A stretch of 64,000 nt of DNA, taken from positions 15,525,649 to 15,589,648 of the forward strand of contig OY747721.1 in the NCBI GenBank assembly GCA_963556495.2. The letters are read 5' to 3'. The position numbers and the translations under genes were made by a program. Below are positions 11,501 through 21,246 of this stretch, one piece after another (positions within the stretch are counted from its first letter, which is position 1; each line of letters begins with the position of its first letter). This DNA comes from Valencia hispanica. Lineage: Eukaryota > Chordata > Actinopteri > Cyprinodontiformes > Valenciidae. Below the pieces are notes generated by a model that saw nothing but the letters and a program-made list of their open reading frames with translations, had not been told where the DNA came from and ran no database searches.

Positions 11501-13306
11501 GAGCAGATGTTCCACTGCTTTGTGGTTCAAGAAGACTGCAGGGACATGCTCCGTTTTCTGTGGTACCGTGACAACAATCCGGACAATGAGGTGGTCGAAT
11601 ACCGCATGAGAGTCCACATATTCGGAAACAGTCCTTCCCCTGCAATCGCCATTTATGGACTCAGGAGAGCAGCAAAGGAAATGGAGCCATTCTATGGCAC
11701 TAAAACCACCCAACTAGTGGAGAGACATTTTTACATGGACGATGTCCTGTTGTCTTTCACATCTGAATCTGAGGCTACTAAAACAGTTGAGAAGCTTCAA
11801 GAGGTGCTAGCCATTTCCAACCTACGATTACACAAGATTGCATCAAACAGTGTAGATGTTATCAATCACTTCCCGGTTGAAGACAGAGCCAAGGACATTA
11901 AAGACTTGGACCTTTTCGCAGACGACCTTCCTGTACAACGCAGTCTAGGCGTCATCTGGAACATTATGACCGACACCTTCACATTCAAGGTTCCTGAGAA
12001 TCCTAAACCATTCACAAGACGTGGTGTGCTGTCCACAGTGAATAGTTTATTTGACCCCTTGGGTTTCCTAGCGCCAATCACAATCAAGGGAAGAATGATC
12101 CTCAGAGATATTACAACTGAAAATGTCGAGTGGGATGCTCCTCTGCCTCAAATAAAGTACGAAGAATGGAGAAGATGGCAGAAATCTCTTTCAGCACTTA
12201 AAAACCTGCATATTCCACGAACATATGCCTCGTTTCCAGTAACACAAGCCAAGACAGTAAAGCTTTGTGTTTTCTCAGATGCATCAGTCCGGGCAATCTC
12301 AGCTGTCGCCTACTTAAGAGCTACCCATGATTGTGGCCATCACGAGGTAGGGTTCGTCTTTGGCAAAGCGAAACTCGCCCCTCAACCTGAGTTGACTGTT
12401 CCAAGATTAGAGCTCTGTGCAGCTGTTCTGGCAGTGGAAATCGCTGAAACCATTATGCATGAAATCGACCTCAAGCTGGATGCAGTCAGATATTTCACTG
12501 ATAGCAAGGTAGTTCTGGGCTACATTCACAATGAAAGAAGAAGGTTTTATGTGTTTGTCAGTAACAGAGTGCAGCGCATCAGACAAGTTTCCCGTCCCGA
12601 CCAGTGGGGATTTGTGCCCACAGAGCACAACCCAGCAGATTGTGGCTCAAGATCAGTTGCAGTAGATGAGCTGATCAACACACTCTGGCTTACAGGACCG
12701 AAATTCCTCACCGAACCGGACACGACAAAGATCAGTTCAGACGAGCAATTCACGCTTGTTAACGCAGATAATGACACAGAGATAAGAGCAAACACCACCA
12801 GTGTGGTCCCAAAGATTGCCACATCAAAGCCTTTCTCAAGTCGTTTTCATAGCTTCTCTAATTGGAACTCTCTTGTGAAAGCGATTGCCAGACTCATCCA
12901 TATTGCTCGAAGTTTCTCCAACAAAAACACTGAGCATTGTACTGGCTGGCATTACTGCAACGATATCTCTCCATCTGAGATGGAAAAAGCGGAGCGTCTC
13001 ATCATTCGTGCAGTACAACAGGAATGTTACCAACAGGAAGTTGCAGCCATGAAGGTAGAAGAAAGTCTGCCAAAGAACAGCCCTATTCTCAAGCTCAACC
13101 CATTCCTTGATGGTGAAGGCCTACTGAGAGTAGGAGGTCGTTTATGTCGTTCTCAGTTACACAAAAACGAGACAAACCCAGTCATAATCCCCAACAAACA
13201 TCACATAGCAACCCTGCTTGTGCGCTATCACCATCAAAGGGTGAAACATCAAGGAAGGCATCTAACTGAAGGAGCCATACAGTGGCCTGTGGTTAGTCGG
13301 AGGTAA
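8588..13306 (+). CDS. BEL/Pao gag-pol polyprotein (gag, protease, RT, RNase H, start of integrase)
   Basis: This 1572-codon ORF starts at an ATG 56 bases after the 5' LTR. Residues ~30-120 form an alanine- and lysine-rich coiled coil. Residues ~225-320 resemble the gag-like DUF1759 region of BEL elements. Cysteine/histidine-rich knuckles (CPLHNKPHPLSRC, CYRCCASTSHQAKDC) follow at ~480-545. The aspartic protease region carries LDDQSN near 613. RT has YMDD near 1049 (the A17/RT region begins about 920). RNase H motifs are FSDAS (~1228) and YFTDSK (~1302). An integrase HHCC-type zinc-binding segment (RYHHQRVKHQGRH) starts near 1545. The frame ends early in integrase, where the remaining coding sequence continues in another frame. 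This is mobile-element coding, unrelated to the host genes on either side. Confidence 0.92.
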   Translation: MEGEEKDAKASDVTASKSDKETFESRSAHTARTKGSRTSASSTASLAAAKARAKAEAAKAKLEFVDKETSIQIEKTKLEASLRALNLQKEVKAANAEAAVLEAAAADMEAESYHEPADLEPWAIKILKRTEDYVQQQSANFSQYTPKSDKSASPPHLSHFLSDDFARLTIHTMDRTRDYVQQSLISNPNLVKEQVTNHSNNPTVQQLVPPNQAAAQTNPLSPENNTLDLAKFLARNQVITAGLTKFDDTPEHYQAWRASFINVINPLGLSPSEEIDLMVKWLGKESSEHAVRIRAVNANQPTLGLKAIWSRLDKMYGSPEAIENALFSRVEAFPKIQSKDSRKLQELADLLQELDIAKQDGKLRGLAYLDTARGVQPIVEKLPYPLQERWMSQGSKYKRDYDVSFPPFSFFKEFVCREAENRNDPSFKLFSLNSPLQRKERYGPIKYPVTVNKTNIAQSQTSTSYKTEKVNPVNAEKQCPLHNKPHPLSRCRGFVKMAIDDRRKLLKEHMICYRCCASTSHQAKDCKAQIKCLECASDRHITAMHPSTTNFVQASSQPPPRTEDGGEGEPSEEISSSCTKVCGAGNSGKSCSKITLVNIYPSGQYNKSRRMYAVLDDQSNLSLAKSEFFDMFDIHGTEAPYNITTCMGATQAYGRRAHCYVIESLDKTACLQLPTLIECDNLPNNRVEIPTPEAAYHHTHLKGIASEIPPLDPTAEILLLIGRDLLRVHKVRRQINGQHNEQFAQKLDLGWVIVGDVCVNGLHGPLTVSSMKTCIFDNGRPTTFSECENKIKIKDYYGDKDDTTSTFSRTIHDHQIAPSIEDKLFLEIMDQNLFQDDSNSWVAPLPFRHPRRKLPENRGYAMKRFASLERNFQKKPVMKKHFFEFMQRLFDNHHAELAPPLEAGKERWYLPTFGVYHPQKPSQIRVVFDSSAQYDGVSLNDILLQGPDLNNSLLGVLMRSRTGPIGVLADIEQMFHCFVVQEDCRDMLRFLWYRDNNPDNEVVEYRMRVHIFGNSPSPAIAIYGLRRAAKEMEPFYGTKTTQLVERHFYMDDVLLSFTSESEATKTVEKLQEVLAISNLRLHKIASNSVDVINHFPVEDRAKDIKDLDLFADDLPVQRSLGVIWNIMTDTFTFKVPENPKPFTRRGVLSTVNSLFDPLGFLAPITIKGRMILRDITTENVEWDAPLPQIKYEEWRRWQKSLSALKNLHIPRTYASFPVTQAKTVKLCVFSDASVRAISAVAYLRATHDCGHHEVGFVFGKAKLAPQPELTVPRLELCAAVLAVEIAETIMHEIDLKLDAVRYFTDSKVVLGYIHNERRRFYVFVSNRVQRIRQVSRPDQWGFVPTEHNPADCGSRSVAVDELINTLWLTGPKFLTEPDTTKISSDEQFTLVNADNDTEIRANTTSVVPKIATSKPFSSRFHSFSNWNSLVKAIARLIHIARSFSNKNTEHCTGWHYCNDISPSEMEKAERLIIRAVQQECYQQEVAAMKVEESLPKNSPILKLNPFLDGEGLLRVGGRLCRSQLHKNETNPVIIPNKHHIATLLVRYHHQRVKHQGRHLTEGAIQWPVVSRR

Positions 13307-13361
13307 GCGTCTTGTAAGCAGCATCATACACAAGTGTGTTCACTGCAGGAAGCTGCGTGGG

Positions 13362-14360
13362 TTGTGTGAACACCAGCTCATGTCCGACTTACCTGAAGAA
13401 AGGCTCAAAATGGATCCACCCTTCTCGTATGTCGGCCTGGATGTATTCGGTCCTTGGGAAGTTGTGATAAGGCGCACGCGAGGAGGTCAAGTAAACAACA
13501 AGAGATGGGCAGTGTTGTTCACGTGTATGTCCACTTGTGGCATCCACATAGAAGTGGTGGAAACAATGAGCGCCTCCAGCTTTATCAACGCCCTCCGGAG
13601 ATTCTTCTCTATTCGTGGACCTGCCAAACAACTAAGGTCAGACAGAGGAACTAACTTTGTTGGTGCCTGTAATGAGCTGAAGCTGTCACCACAGGATGGT
13701 GACTCAACAATCAAGGACTATCTAACTGAACAGAGATGTACCTGGGAGTTTAACCCGCCCCATGCGTCTCACATGGGTGGGTCATGGGAACGAATGATTG
13801 GGGTTTCCCGCCGTATCTTAGACACCTTACTCCAGGATGTGAAACACTCAAAGCTCACTCATGAAGTCTTGGTGACTTTCATGGCTGAAATTACTGCCAT
13901 AATTAACGCCAGACCCCTTGTGCCTATTTCTACAGACCCAGAAGCGCCTCTTATCCTAACTCCAGCTATGCTTCTGACACAGAAAACAGGAGCTCTCCCT
14001 CCTGTTCCAGACAACCTTTGGGAAAAGGACATTTTCAAGAGTCAGTGGAAAAGAGTTCAAGTATTGGCTAATAATTTTTGGTCGAGATGGCGGAAAGAGT
14101 ATCTCTGCACCTTACAGGGCCGCCAAAAGTGGCTCACAAGAAAACCAAACCTCAAGGAAGGAGATATTGTTCTCCTGAAGGACTCAAATGCCAAGCGCAA
14201 TGAATGGCCAATGGGTCTAATAGAGAAGACATATCCCAGCAAGGATGGATTGGTAAGGAAGGTGGACGTGAAAGTCGTACGTCAAGAAAATGTGAAGATC
14301 TTCAGCCGAACAATCTCAGAACTTATTCTTCTGTTATCTCCTTCTTGTATGGACACTTAA
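13362..14360 (+). CDS. BEL/Pao integrase core and C-terminal domain (frame-broken from gag-pol)
   Basis: A 332-codon ORF in a different frame from the gag-pol ORF carries the DDE integrase core. The catalytic residues appear to be D27 (GLDVFGPW), D94 (RSDRGTNF) and E143 (MGGSWERM), followed by the BEL-type C-terminal domain ending before the polypurine tract. Coding similarity extends upstream of its first ATG to about 13290, so the ATG is probably not a real start. The ORF is the downstream part of a polyprotein interrupted by a small indel. It ends 36 bases before the 3' LTR. Confidence 0.88.
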   Translation: MCEHQLMSDLPEERLKMDPPFSYVGLDVFGPWEVVIRRTRGGQVNNKRWAVLFTCMSTCGIHIEVVETMSASSFINALRRFFSIRGPAKQLRSDRGTNFVGACNELKLSPQDGDSTIKDYLTEQRCTWEFNPPHASHMGGSWERMIGVSRRILDTLLQDVKHSKLTHEVLVTFMAEITAIINARPLVPISTDPEAPLILTPAMLLTQKTGALPPVPDNLWEKDIFKSQWKRVQVLANNFWSRWRKEYLCTLQGRQKWLTRKPNLKEGDIVLLKDSNAKRNEWPMGLIEKTYPSKDGLVRKVDVKVVRQENVKIFSRTISELILLLSPSCMDT

Positions 14361-14395
14361 TATAGTGGCATCTCTTAAAGACGCCAGGCGGGGAG

Positions 14396-14811
14396 TGTAA
14401 TGGAATCAGTTTGTGTTATTTGTTGCTCAATGAGTTCATCTAGTGGTGAAAGTTAGTACTACAGTTTAATTCAAGTCAGTCTGAACATGTGCTCTGTCAG
14501 AAGCCATTTTTTGTGTTGTTTTTCCTTTGAGCTAAGCGCAGAACGGCATCGTCTGTAAGTAATAAGCTAATTTTGTGCATTTAAATACTATATTTTGGGG
14601 TCTAATGACATGTTATGTGCTAAGCTAATAATTTGCTACCTGCTTTACAGTAATTTCGTTGTATTTTGTGTGTTTCAAGTTTTACACGTACCTCATTAAA
14701 ACCTGCTAAAGAAAATATGGAGTGCTTCTTGGTGGACAAATGAGGGAGTGTTTAGCTACCTGTATAGCTGGGTTACTGTCAACAACTAGAGTGCTCAGCG
14801 AGGCCAGGACA
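14396..14811 (+). repeat. BEL 3' LTR
   Basis: A 416-bp near-identical copy of the 5' LTR, directly after the purine tract GGCGGGGAG. The only differences I see are three point changes and a 2-base insertion in the TTTTTTGT...GTTTTTCC stretch. Confidence 0.93.
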
Positions 14812-14905
14812 CAAAGAGAACATGCAAACTATGCAGAAAGTGATTCAAGCCCAGAATCTCTTGCTCCTGGGCAACAGCTCAACTGCATCACAATGCAGCC
14901 TGACA
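14812..14905 (-). mobile_element. V-SINE-like SINE, 5' part (right of BEL insertion)
   Basis: 'gagaacatgcaaactatgcagaaag' followed by a degraded tRNA-like head continues the reverse-oriented SINE interrupted at 8118. Together the two pieces make one older SINE into which BEL inserted. Confidence 0.6.
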
Positions 14906-14984
14906 TGCAAACAGCGAATAAGAACAGCAATTAAGGGAATATCGTCCAGGTTTTCAAAAAGTCGGAATTAGTAAGAATTCTAAA

Positions 14985-16452
14985 ATCAAAGATAATTCAG
15001 TTTATTTATATAGCGCTGATTCACAACAGATGTCATCTCAAAGCACTTTACAAGAAAAATCTTTTCAATACAGAGATATAAACATTTTAATCAGTTTAAG
15101 TTTTCTATTTGAGAAATCCCAGCAAATTGCATTGAGTTATTGACTTGAGATAATGCCCCATTCATGCAGACTCCAACCACAGCAATTCCTCATACTTAGC
15201 AAGCATGTAGCGACAGTGGGGAAGAAAATTTTTCCTTTTTACTGGAAGAGACCTCCAGCGGAACCAGAGCCAGAACTAGGCTCAGTATGAGCAGGTTTTG
15301 CTACGGCCGTCTGGGGGTTTGAGAAGACAGAGCAGAAACACAGAGCAAAAGAACTGATGTAAGAGTACTTTCTAAATTGAAGAAAGTAAAAAGTGGATAA
15401 CGGGACATGGAGAACTTTCAGTTACTGGGATGCCCCCGTCTAACAGGGCATTGCAGCTAAGCAGGATACCAGACCAGGTGTAGCTTCTATGGAGAGAAAA
15501 ACACTGAGAGAAAACAAAGTTAACAGTCGAAATAACAGCAAAAAAATAAAACAGGAGAGTAGTAGAAGAAAAAAGTAGCAGAGTGATGAAAAGTGGTCAG
15601 TCTGTCCTCCAGCAGTCAAAGCCAAAGGAAAGTTTTAAGCCTGGCCTTAAAAGTAAACAGAGTGTCTGCCTCACGGACTAAAGCTGGGAGCTGGTTCCAC
15701 AGGAGAGGAGCCTGATAACTAAAAGATCTGCCTCCCATTCTACTTTTAGAAATCATAGTAACTACAAGTAAACCTGCAGTCTGAGAGCGAAGTGCTCTGT
15801 TGGGAAAATATGGACCAATCAGATCTCTGATGTATGATGGAGCTTGATTATTAAGGGCTTTGTATGTAAGAAGAAGGATCTCAAATTCTATTCTGGATTT
15901 AACAGGGAGCCAATGAAGGGAAGCTAAAGCAGGATAAATGTGATCTCTCTTTTTAAAATTCATCAGAACTCTTGCTTCAGCACTTTGGATCAACTGAAGG
16001 CTTTTAATGGCATTTTTTGGACTACCTGATATTAGTAAAGAATTACAGTAGTCCAGCCTTGAGGTAACAAATGCATGGACTAGTTTCTCAGCATCACTCC
16101 TGGACAGGATGTTTCTAATTTTAGCCATATTCCGGAGGTGAAAGAAGGAAATCCTAGAAACCTGTTTAATATGGGATTTGAATTTCAAGTCTTGGTCAAA
16201 AATAAATCCGAGGTTCTTTACATTATTACTGGAGGCCAATTTAATAGCATCCCGATGAAGTGACTGACTAATCAGTTTCTTTTTCAGAGCTTCTGGTCCT
16301 AAGACAACAACTTCTGTCTTGTCAGAATTTAAAAGCAGAAAGTTTAGAGTCATTCATGTTTTCTTCAAGACATGCATGTAATCTACCTAACTGTGTATCA
16401 TCGGCACAGCTGTGGAAATTTATCCCATGCTAATGATCTTACCAATTGGAAG
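14985..16452 (-). mobile_element. L2/CR1-superfamily-like LINE, 5'-truncated 3' end
   Basis: The left ~630 bases are a 3' UTR with the 'cagtttatttatatagcgc...' motif seen in many fish LINE tails. It is followed on the minus strand by an RT C-terminal ORF. Upstream of that ORF the RT motif ADDTQL can still be read in another frame near 16390-16410. The copy stops where a TA microsatellite begins (16453). It is truncated at its 5' end, as is usual for target-primed insertions. Confidence 0.75.
15616..16353 (-). pseudogene. LINE reverse transcriptase, C-terminal fragment
   Basis: A 245-codon ORF has the LINE signature order: LLLNSDKTEVVVLGP after the RT palm, NLGFIFDQDL, FVTSRLDYCNSLL, then SLHWLPVKSRIEFEILLLTYK. 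These are typical of fish L2/CR1-superfamily elements. It lacks the endonuclease and most of the RT, and a frameshift separates it from the ADDTQL motif just upstream, so it cannot act alone. Confidence 0.8.
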
Positions 16453-16479
16453 TATATATATATATATATATATATATAT
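16453..16479. repeat. (TA)13 microsatellite
   Basis: A short TA run marks the junction between the LINE fragment and the next segment. Confidence 0.9.
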
Positions 16480-16925
16480 GAATCCCAAACATCTGACTCT
16501 CAGTCCCAGATCCGATTCCAGGCCAGTCAGATCCGTTTTCTGACTGCCACACGGAGCTGACCCGGATGTTGGCTTCAGGAGGCGGGAACACGTCAATTTG
16601 CAGACTCAGATCTGTGCACCCTGAGTGGGTAAAACGAACGTGGGAAGACCCGGGGAAGACGCAGAGACGACATTTGTGCAAGACAAAGTGGAAAACAAGG
16701 AGGACGCGTTAATTTGGATTAAAAACTGTTTGTTTTTTTTGTTGGTAATTTACACATTTTTCATATGAGGATTACAAGTCAAACACCGCGCGCTCATCCG
16801 GTTGATGTGCTGGATTTAAGGTACCAGTCCATATGAGGATAACAATTTTTTTTATCCTTTTAGCCTGGTGCGCAAACAGTTTTATTCAACCTTAACATAG
16901 CTGCTGCTGTTAACAAAAAGTTCAT
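16480..16925. other. Unassigned intergenic sequence
   Basis: No ORF or known repeat is recognised. The duplicated phrases 'cagtcagatccg' and 'catatgagga' hint at an old transposon fragment. Confidence 0.3.
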
Positions 16926-17041
16926 CTTTTGAGGGTAGATTTATTATAGTAAAACTATCTATACATAACCAAAAGTTATGTATTGTCAGTATATATGGTC
17001 CAAATGTTGATGACCCCTCATTCTTTCATTCCTTCTTCTCG

Positions 17042-18082
17042 GTGCTCCTTGAACACATGGATTGCTCACTTCTTCTTGGGGGCGACCTCAACTTTGGTTT
17101 AAATGAAGAAATAGACAAGCTCAGCACAGCAGGGACTCAGCGCAGCTGGAAATCTATAGATATAGTCAAACAGCACATGAGCGATTATGGACTTTGCGAT
17201 GCATGGCGATCTCTTCACCCCAATGACAAAAAATATACTTTCTTCTCAAATGTCCACCATTCGTATTCTCGACTGGATTATTTGTTAGTCAGCAGCTCAC
17301 TGTTGACTGACATTTCAGACACTGAGATACACCCTATAGCTGTTAGCGATCATGCTCCTGTTTCTTTAACTTTGGTAAATAAAATAGAAACGCCTCAAAG
17401 CAAAAATTGGAGATTTAATATGTCATTACTTAAGGATACAGAATTTATTAAATATTTTGAAAAAGAGTGGGCCTCATATTTGGAATATAATGATATACAT
17501 GGTACGTCACCATCCATTCTTTGCGAGGCAGGGAAAGCTGTGATTAGAGGTAAAATAATCTCATTCTCATCAAATAAAAAGAAAATGGAAAAAAAACATA
17601 TTCAGGAATTAGAAGAAACTATTAATTCATTAGAAGCTTCTCTAGATGAGGAGAGACTAGGCAAAATCCGTAAAGCAAAGCTAGAATTAAATGAAATTAT
17701 TAATAAACAGACCCAGTTCTTAATTCAAAGACTTAGGATAGAAAACTTTGAACAAGGTTATAAATCAGGTAGATTTTTGGCTAACCAGCTTAAAATTAAT
17801 AAAGAAAAAACAACTATATCTGCTATTAAAGATCAGACCAGGAATACAGTATATGATCCTGCAAGAATAAACAACACCTTTAAAGAATTTTACAAGGCTT
17901 TATACTCACCAGAGATAAACCCATCAGATCATGAAATTGAAAAATTTTTGGATAACATATCACTACCTAAATTATCTGAAAGTCAAGCGATGGCCCTGGA
18001 TTCACCACTAACAGCGGCTGAACTCCAGGAGGCTCTCCAAGGCATGCCCAATAAAAAGGCTCCAGGCCCAGATGGATTTTGA
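17042..18082 (+). pseudogene. L1/Tx1 ORF2 fragment: endonuclease and start of RT
   Basis: This 346-codon ORF contains GGDLNFGL and the SDHAPVSL catalytic motif of an apurinic-type endonuclease. A linker with coiled-coil character follows, then NKKAPGPDGF at the start of reverse transcriptase, where a TGA codon ends it. The first ATG is internal; similarity extends upstream to about 16930. Confidence 0.85.
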
Positions 18083-18175
18083 GCAGAGTTCTATAAAGAA
18101 TTCTGGAATATTCTGGCACCAACATTCCACAGAATGCTGCAGGAAACCAAGAAAAATGGCTGACTTCAACCAAAT

Positions 18176-19462
18176 ATGAATTCTGCCTACATTAGTCTTC
18201 TACTAAAATCAGGTAAAGACCCATTGTTTCCTACCAGCTATCGTCCCATATCCCTCATTAATGTTGATCTTAAAATAATCTGCAAAGCCCTCGCAAAAAG
18301 GATAGAGAAAGTAACTCCTCTTATAATACATCCTGATCAAACTGGTTTTATTAAAGGGAGACATTCATCCACAAATTCACATAGATTAATAGATTTAATT
18401 GATTTTTCTTACTGTAAAAATATTAAAACTAATATATTATCTCTAGATGCAGAAAAAGCATTTGATAGAGTTAACTGAAAATTCTTATTTGCAACCTTAC
18501 ATAAATTTGGCTTTGGAAATTCTTTTATAAACTGGTTGAAAATATTATACAGTTCACCAACAGCATGTATCAGGACTAATAACCAAACATCATCTAGGTT
18601 TTATCTTCAGAGAGGTACCAGGCAGGGATGTCCTCTCTCTCCCTCCCTGTTTGCTATTTTTATTGAACCACTAGCTGCAGCAATCAGGCAAACTCACAAT
18701 ATTAAAGGCATAAAATGCAATTACATAGAACATAAAATCAGTCTTCATGCAGATGATGTATTACTTTTTCTCCAGCATTCACAAACCTCTTTCTCTCAGG
18801 TAATCGGGTTGATAAACTCTTACTCAAACGTTTCAGATTATTCTATAAATTGGTTAAAATCTACATTTCTTCCAATCAATTGTTCTGTCCAGAATCCAAC
18901 TAATACACAACTGCAGTCAGGGAATATTACTTATTTAAGGTATCAATATCTCACCAAGACTGGCAGATTTAATAAAGCTAAACTACATCCCACTTCTAGA
19001 TGGACATCCCTACCCATTTCACTTATGGGAAGGGTTGCTTCAATAAAAATGATGGTTTTGCCCAGAATCAACTACTTATTCTCAATGATCCCAAGTAAAC
19101 CATCACTAGACTGGTTTAGATCTCTGGACTCCTCTGTCTCTAAATTTCTTTGGAAAGATAAACCCCCACGTATCAGTTTAAAAACTCTGCAGAAGACCAA
19201 AGAAAAAGGAGGTCTAGATCTACCAAACTTCCATCATTATTTCTTAGCCAACAGGCTCCAATACATCTCAAGATGGTTAAAACATAGCTACCTAGACGAG
19301 TCCTGGATAGACGACGTAGAACAGACACTATGCAATAAGATAAAACTTTCAGACCTACCATTTATTAGCGCAAATATGAAACAATATGAATGCTTTAAAA
19401 GCATAAATATCAGCTCCTCTCTGACCGCATGGTGGGAGTTTCTAAAAATGAGTCCACAATAG
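18176..19462 (+). pseudogene. L1/Tx1 ORF2 fragments: reverse transcriptase
   Basis: Two ORFs in one frame (18176-18478 and 18536-19462) carry RT motifs in order: YRPISLINVDLKI, LSLDAEKAFDRV, RGTRQGCPLSPSLF and HADDVLLFL (the catalytic pair is near 18745-18770). An in-frame TGA separates them. The thumb region follows. Confidence 0.85.
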
Positions 19463-19513
19463 TCCACAATAGTCCCATGCAGACGCACACCCATCTGGAA
19501 TAACCCCGACATC

Positions 19514-20387
19514 TTGCAAAAAAAATGTATGATAAGTTTTCCAGGCTGGAGGTGCAATGGAATTGAATACCTGGGACATATATTTGAAGGAACAGACTTT
19601 ATCCCATTTAATACATTAATTACACAATATGGAATTGATAAAAACAAATTCTTAGAATATCAACAACTTAAATCTATTATTAAAGGTAAATTTAGGCTCA
19701 ATACAGTTGAATTACAAATTCCAGCAAGAGTTTTAGATTTTCTCAATCTCAACCCCCCCAAATTGCTGTCTAAAATATACAAAACTTTATCTACATTAGA
19801 TGAATCAATAGCCATCCCTATTTCAAAATGGGAGGTGGATTTGTCAGCCAGCTTTGACCAAAACGTCTGGTCTCAGATATGTTTTTGTTGTTATTTTAAG
19901 AACCTTTAAAATAACAAAAAATCCTAATTTGCAATTAATACAATACAAAATCCTTCATAGAGTACACTATACAGGTCAACGAATGTTTAGGATGGGTTTT
20001 ACATCGTCCAATACCTGCTTACAATGCACAAGCAATATACCAGATACTTATATTCATGCGCTTTGGTTCTGTCCACCCGTTAAGAAATTTTGGTGCCAGA
20101 TATGTGAGGACTTATCAAAGTGTCTGAAATGTAACATCCCACCATCTCCCTCAGTTTGCCTGTTGGGAGATTTAAATGATGTCGCCATGGACACAAAGTC
20201 AGTTCTAATGGTTCACATTGCCTTATGCATCGCTAAGAAAACTATCCTCCTGAACTGGAAAAATAAAAAGGCACTTAATATTAATCAGTATAGAAATCTC
20301 TTGTTGGACCGTATTGGTCTTGAGACGGCCTCTGGCTCCATATCTGATCAATCTCTCTGGGCTCCTTTGATCGGCTCCATCACCTAG
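19514..20387 (+). pseudogene. L1/Tx1 ORF2 fragments: C-terminal region
   Basis: Two overlapping ORFs in different frames (19514-19909, 19854-20387) give the ORF2 C-terminus. The second has a Cys/His pattern (CLQCTSNIPDTYIHALWFC) typical of the zinc-knuckle-like end of L1/Tx1 ORF2. The frame switch lies near 19905. Confidence 0.75.
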
Positions 20388-21246
20388 TAGGGGTGGGGGG
20401 CACTTGGTTTTGTCGTTTGGGATACTGTTGCTGATGTGGGGGTTTTTGGGGTTGGAGGCGTCTGGGGGGATCCCTGGGGGTGGGATCATTGGGCGGATGG
20501 GCCGCTGGACGTCGTGGCCCCAACCTGGGGATGGGCTTTGGTGGCTTTGGGTGGTAACTCCTGATGGCTGCATGCGGTGCCTTAGGGGGGTTGCACTGAC
20601 GGACATGGGTTAGTGGCCTGGTCGCTGTGCTGCACCTGGGTGGGCCTGGGGATTCGGGGCTCTGGGGCGCCGCACCCCCTAGCTGTGGTCCTGGCCGGGG
20701 GTCGGCCGGCGTGGGGTCTCTGTTGCCTGTGGGGGTCGGGGCCGGCCGGTGGCCGGCATGTTCAGCCGCCTCTCTCCTTTTCTCTGGGCCAATTGTCATT
20801 GCCGGTCCCTGTATGGCGTCTCGCCTTGTTTGCTGGTTGGGGTGCCTGGCTGCTGGTCGCGGCGGCTGGGTGGCATTTCTGGGCCTGATCAGTCCTTTTT
20901 CGCACTGGACTTAGCTCCTGGATCTTGGTCTTTGTGCGCTGCGGGGCGCTGGTGGTCGGGCGTTTGCCCGGATCCGGTCGGACCTGCGGGTGGATAGTGG
21001 GCGTGCAGGGCAGGTGGGTGGGGCACTGGGTTTGGGTGGCTGCCGGGCCATAGAGCAGAAGTGGTCGCTCCACAAGGGAATGGGGATGGTGGATGTCGGC
21101 CTGGTGGGTCGGCCACCCGGTTCATCAGTTTGCTGAGAACAATAGTCCAACAAAGGTGGGGAAGAAGGGAAGAAAAGGCGGAAAGAAGAAAAAGAAAAGG
21201 GGAAGAAGAGAAAGAAAAAATGAAGAAAAGAAAGGGTGAAATTTGA
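20388..21246 (+). repeat. G-rich 3' UTR of the L1/Tx1 LINE
   Basis: Right after the ORF2 end the sequence becomes strongly G-rich on the + strand, with several runs of 4-6 G between 20390 and 20490. It ends in a purine tract of AAAG/GAAAG type. The high G content makes long but meaningless ORFs on both strands. No host gene is seen here. Confidence 0.7.

Larger units (their letters stand above)
8119..14811 (+). mobile_element. BEL/Pao LTR retrotransposon, young, nearly complete
   Basis: Two LTRs (414 and 416 bp, TG...CA ends) enclose a gag-pol region. The domain order is nucleocapsid, aspartic protease, reverse transcriptase, RNase H, integrase, as in BEL/Pao elements. By my reading the LTRs differ at only three substitutions and one 2-base length change, so insertion was recent. 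A polypurine tract (GGCGGGGAG) abuts the right LTR. Flanking pentamers CAGAG (8114-8118) and CAAAG (14812-14816) match at 4 of 5 positions and may be an eroded target duplication. The element interrupts a SINE. The coding region is split by one frame break near 13290. No env-like ORF lies between integrase and the right LTR. I could not identify the primer-binding tRNA. Confidence 0.93.
16926..21246 (+). mobile_element. L1/Tx1-type LINE, 5'-truncated, broken ORF2, G-rich 3' tail
   Basis: The copy begins inside the endonuclease domain (frame readable from about 16930, IVSIYGPNVDD) and runs through RT to about 20387. A G-rich 3' UTR and a purine-rich end (21160-21246) follow. The coding frame has in-frame TGA codons near 18080, 18161 and 18476 and frameshifts near 19460 and 19905, so it is dead. 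It lies between eef2k and polr3e in the same orientation as both. Confidence 0.85.

Noticed and set aside
14361..14395. A possible env-like third gene in the BEL element
   Set aside because: Only 35 bases separate the integrase ORF from the 3' LTR.
15616..16353. A host gene encoding a 245-residue protein
   Set aside because: The motifs are those of a LINE reverse-transcriptase C-terminus, followed by a LINE 3' UTR.
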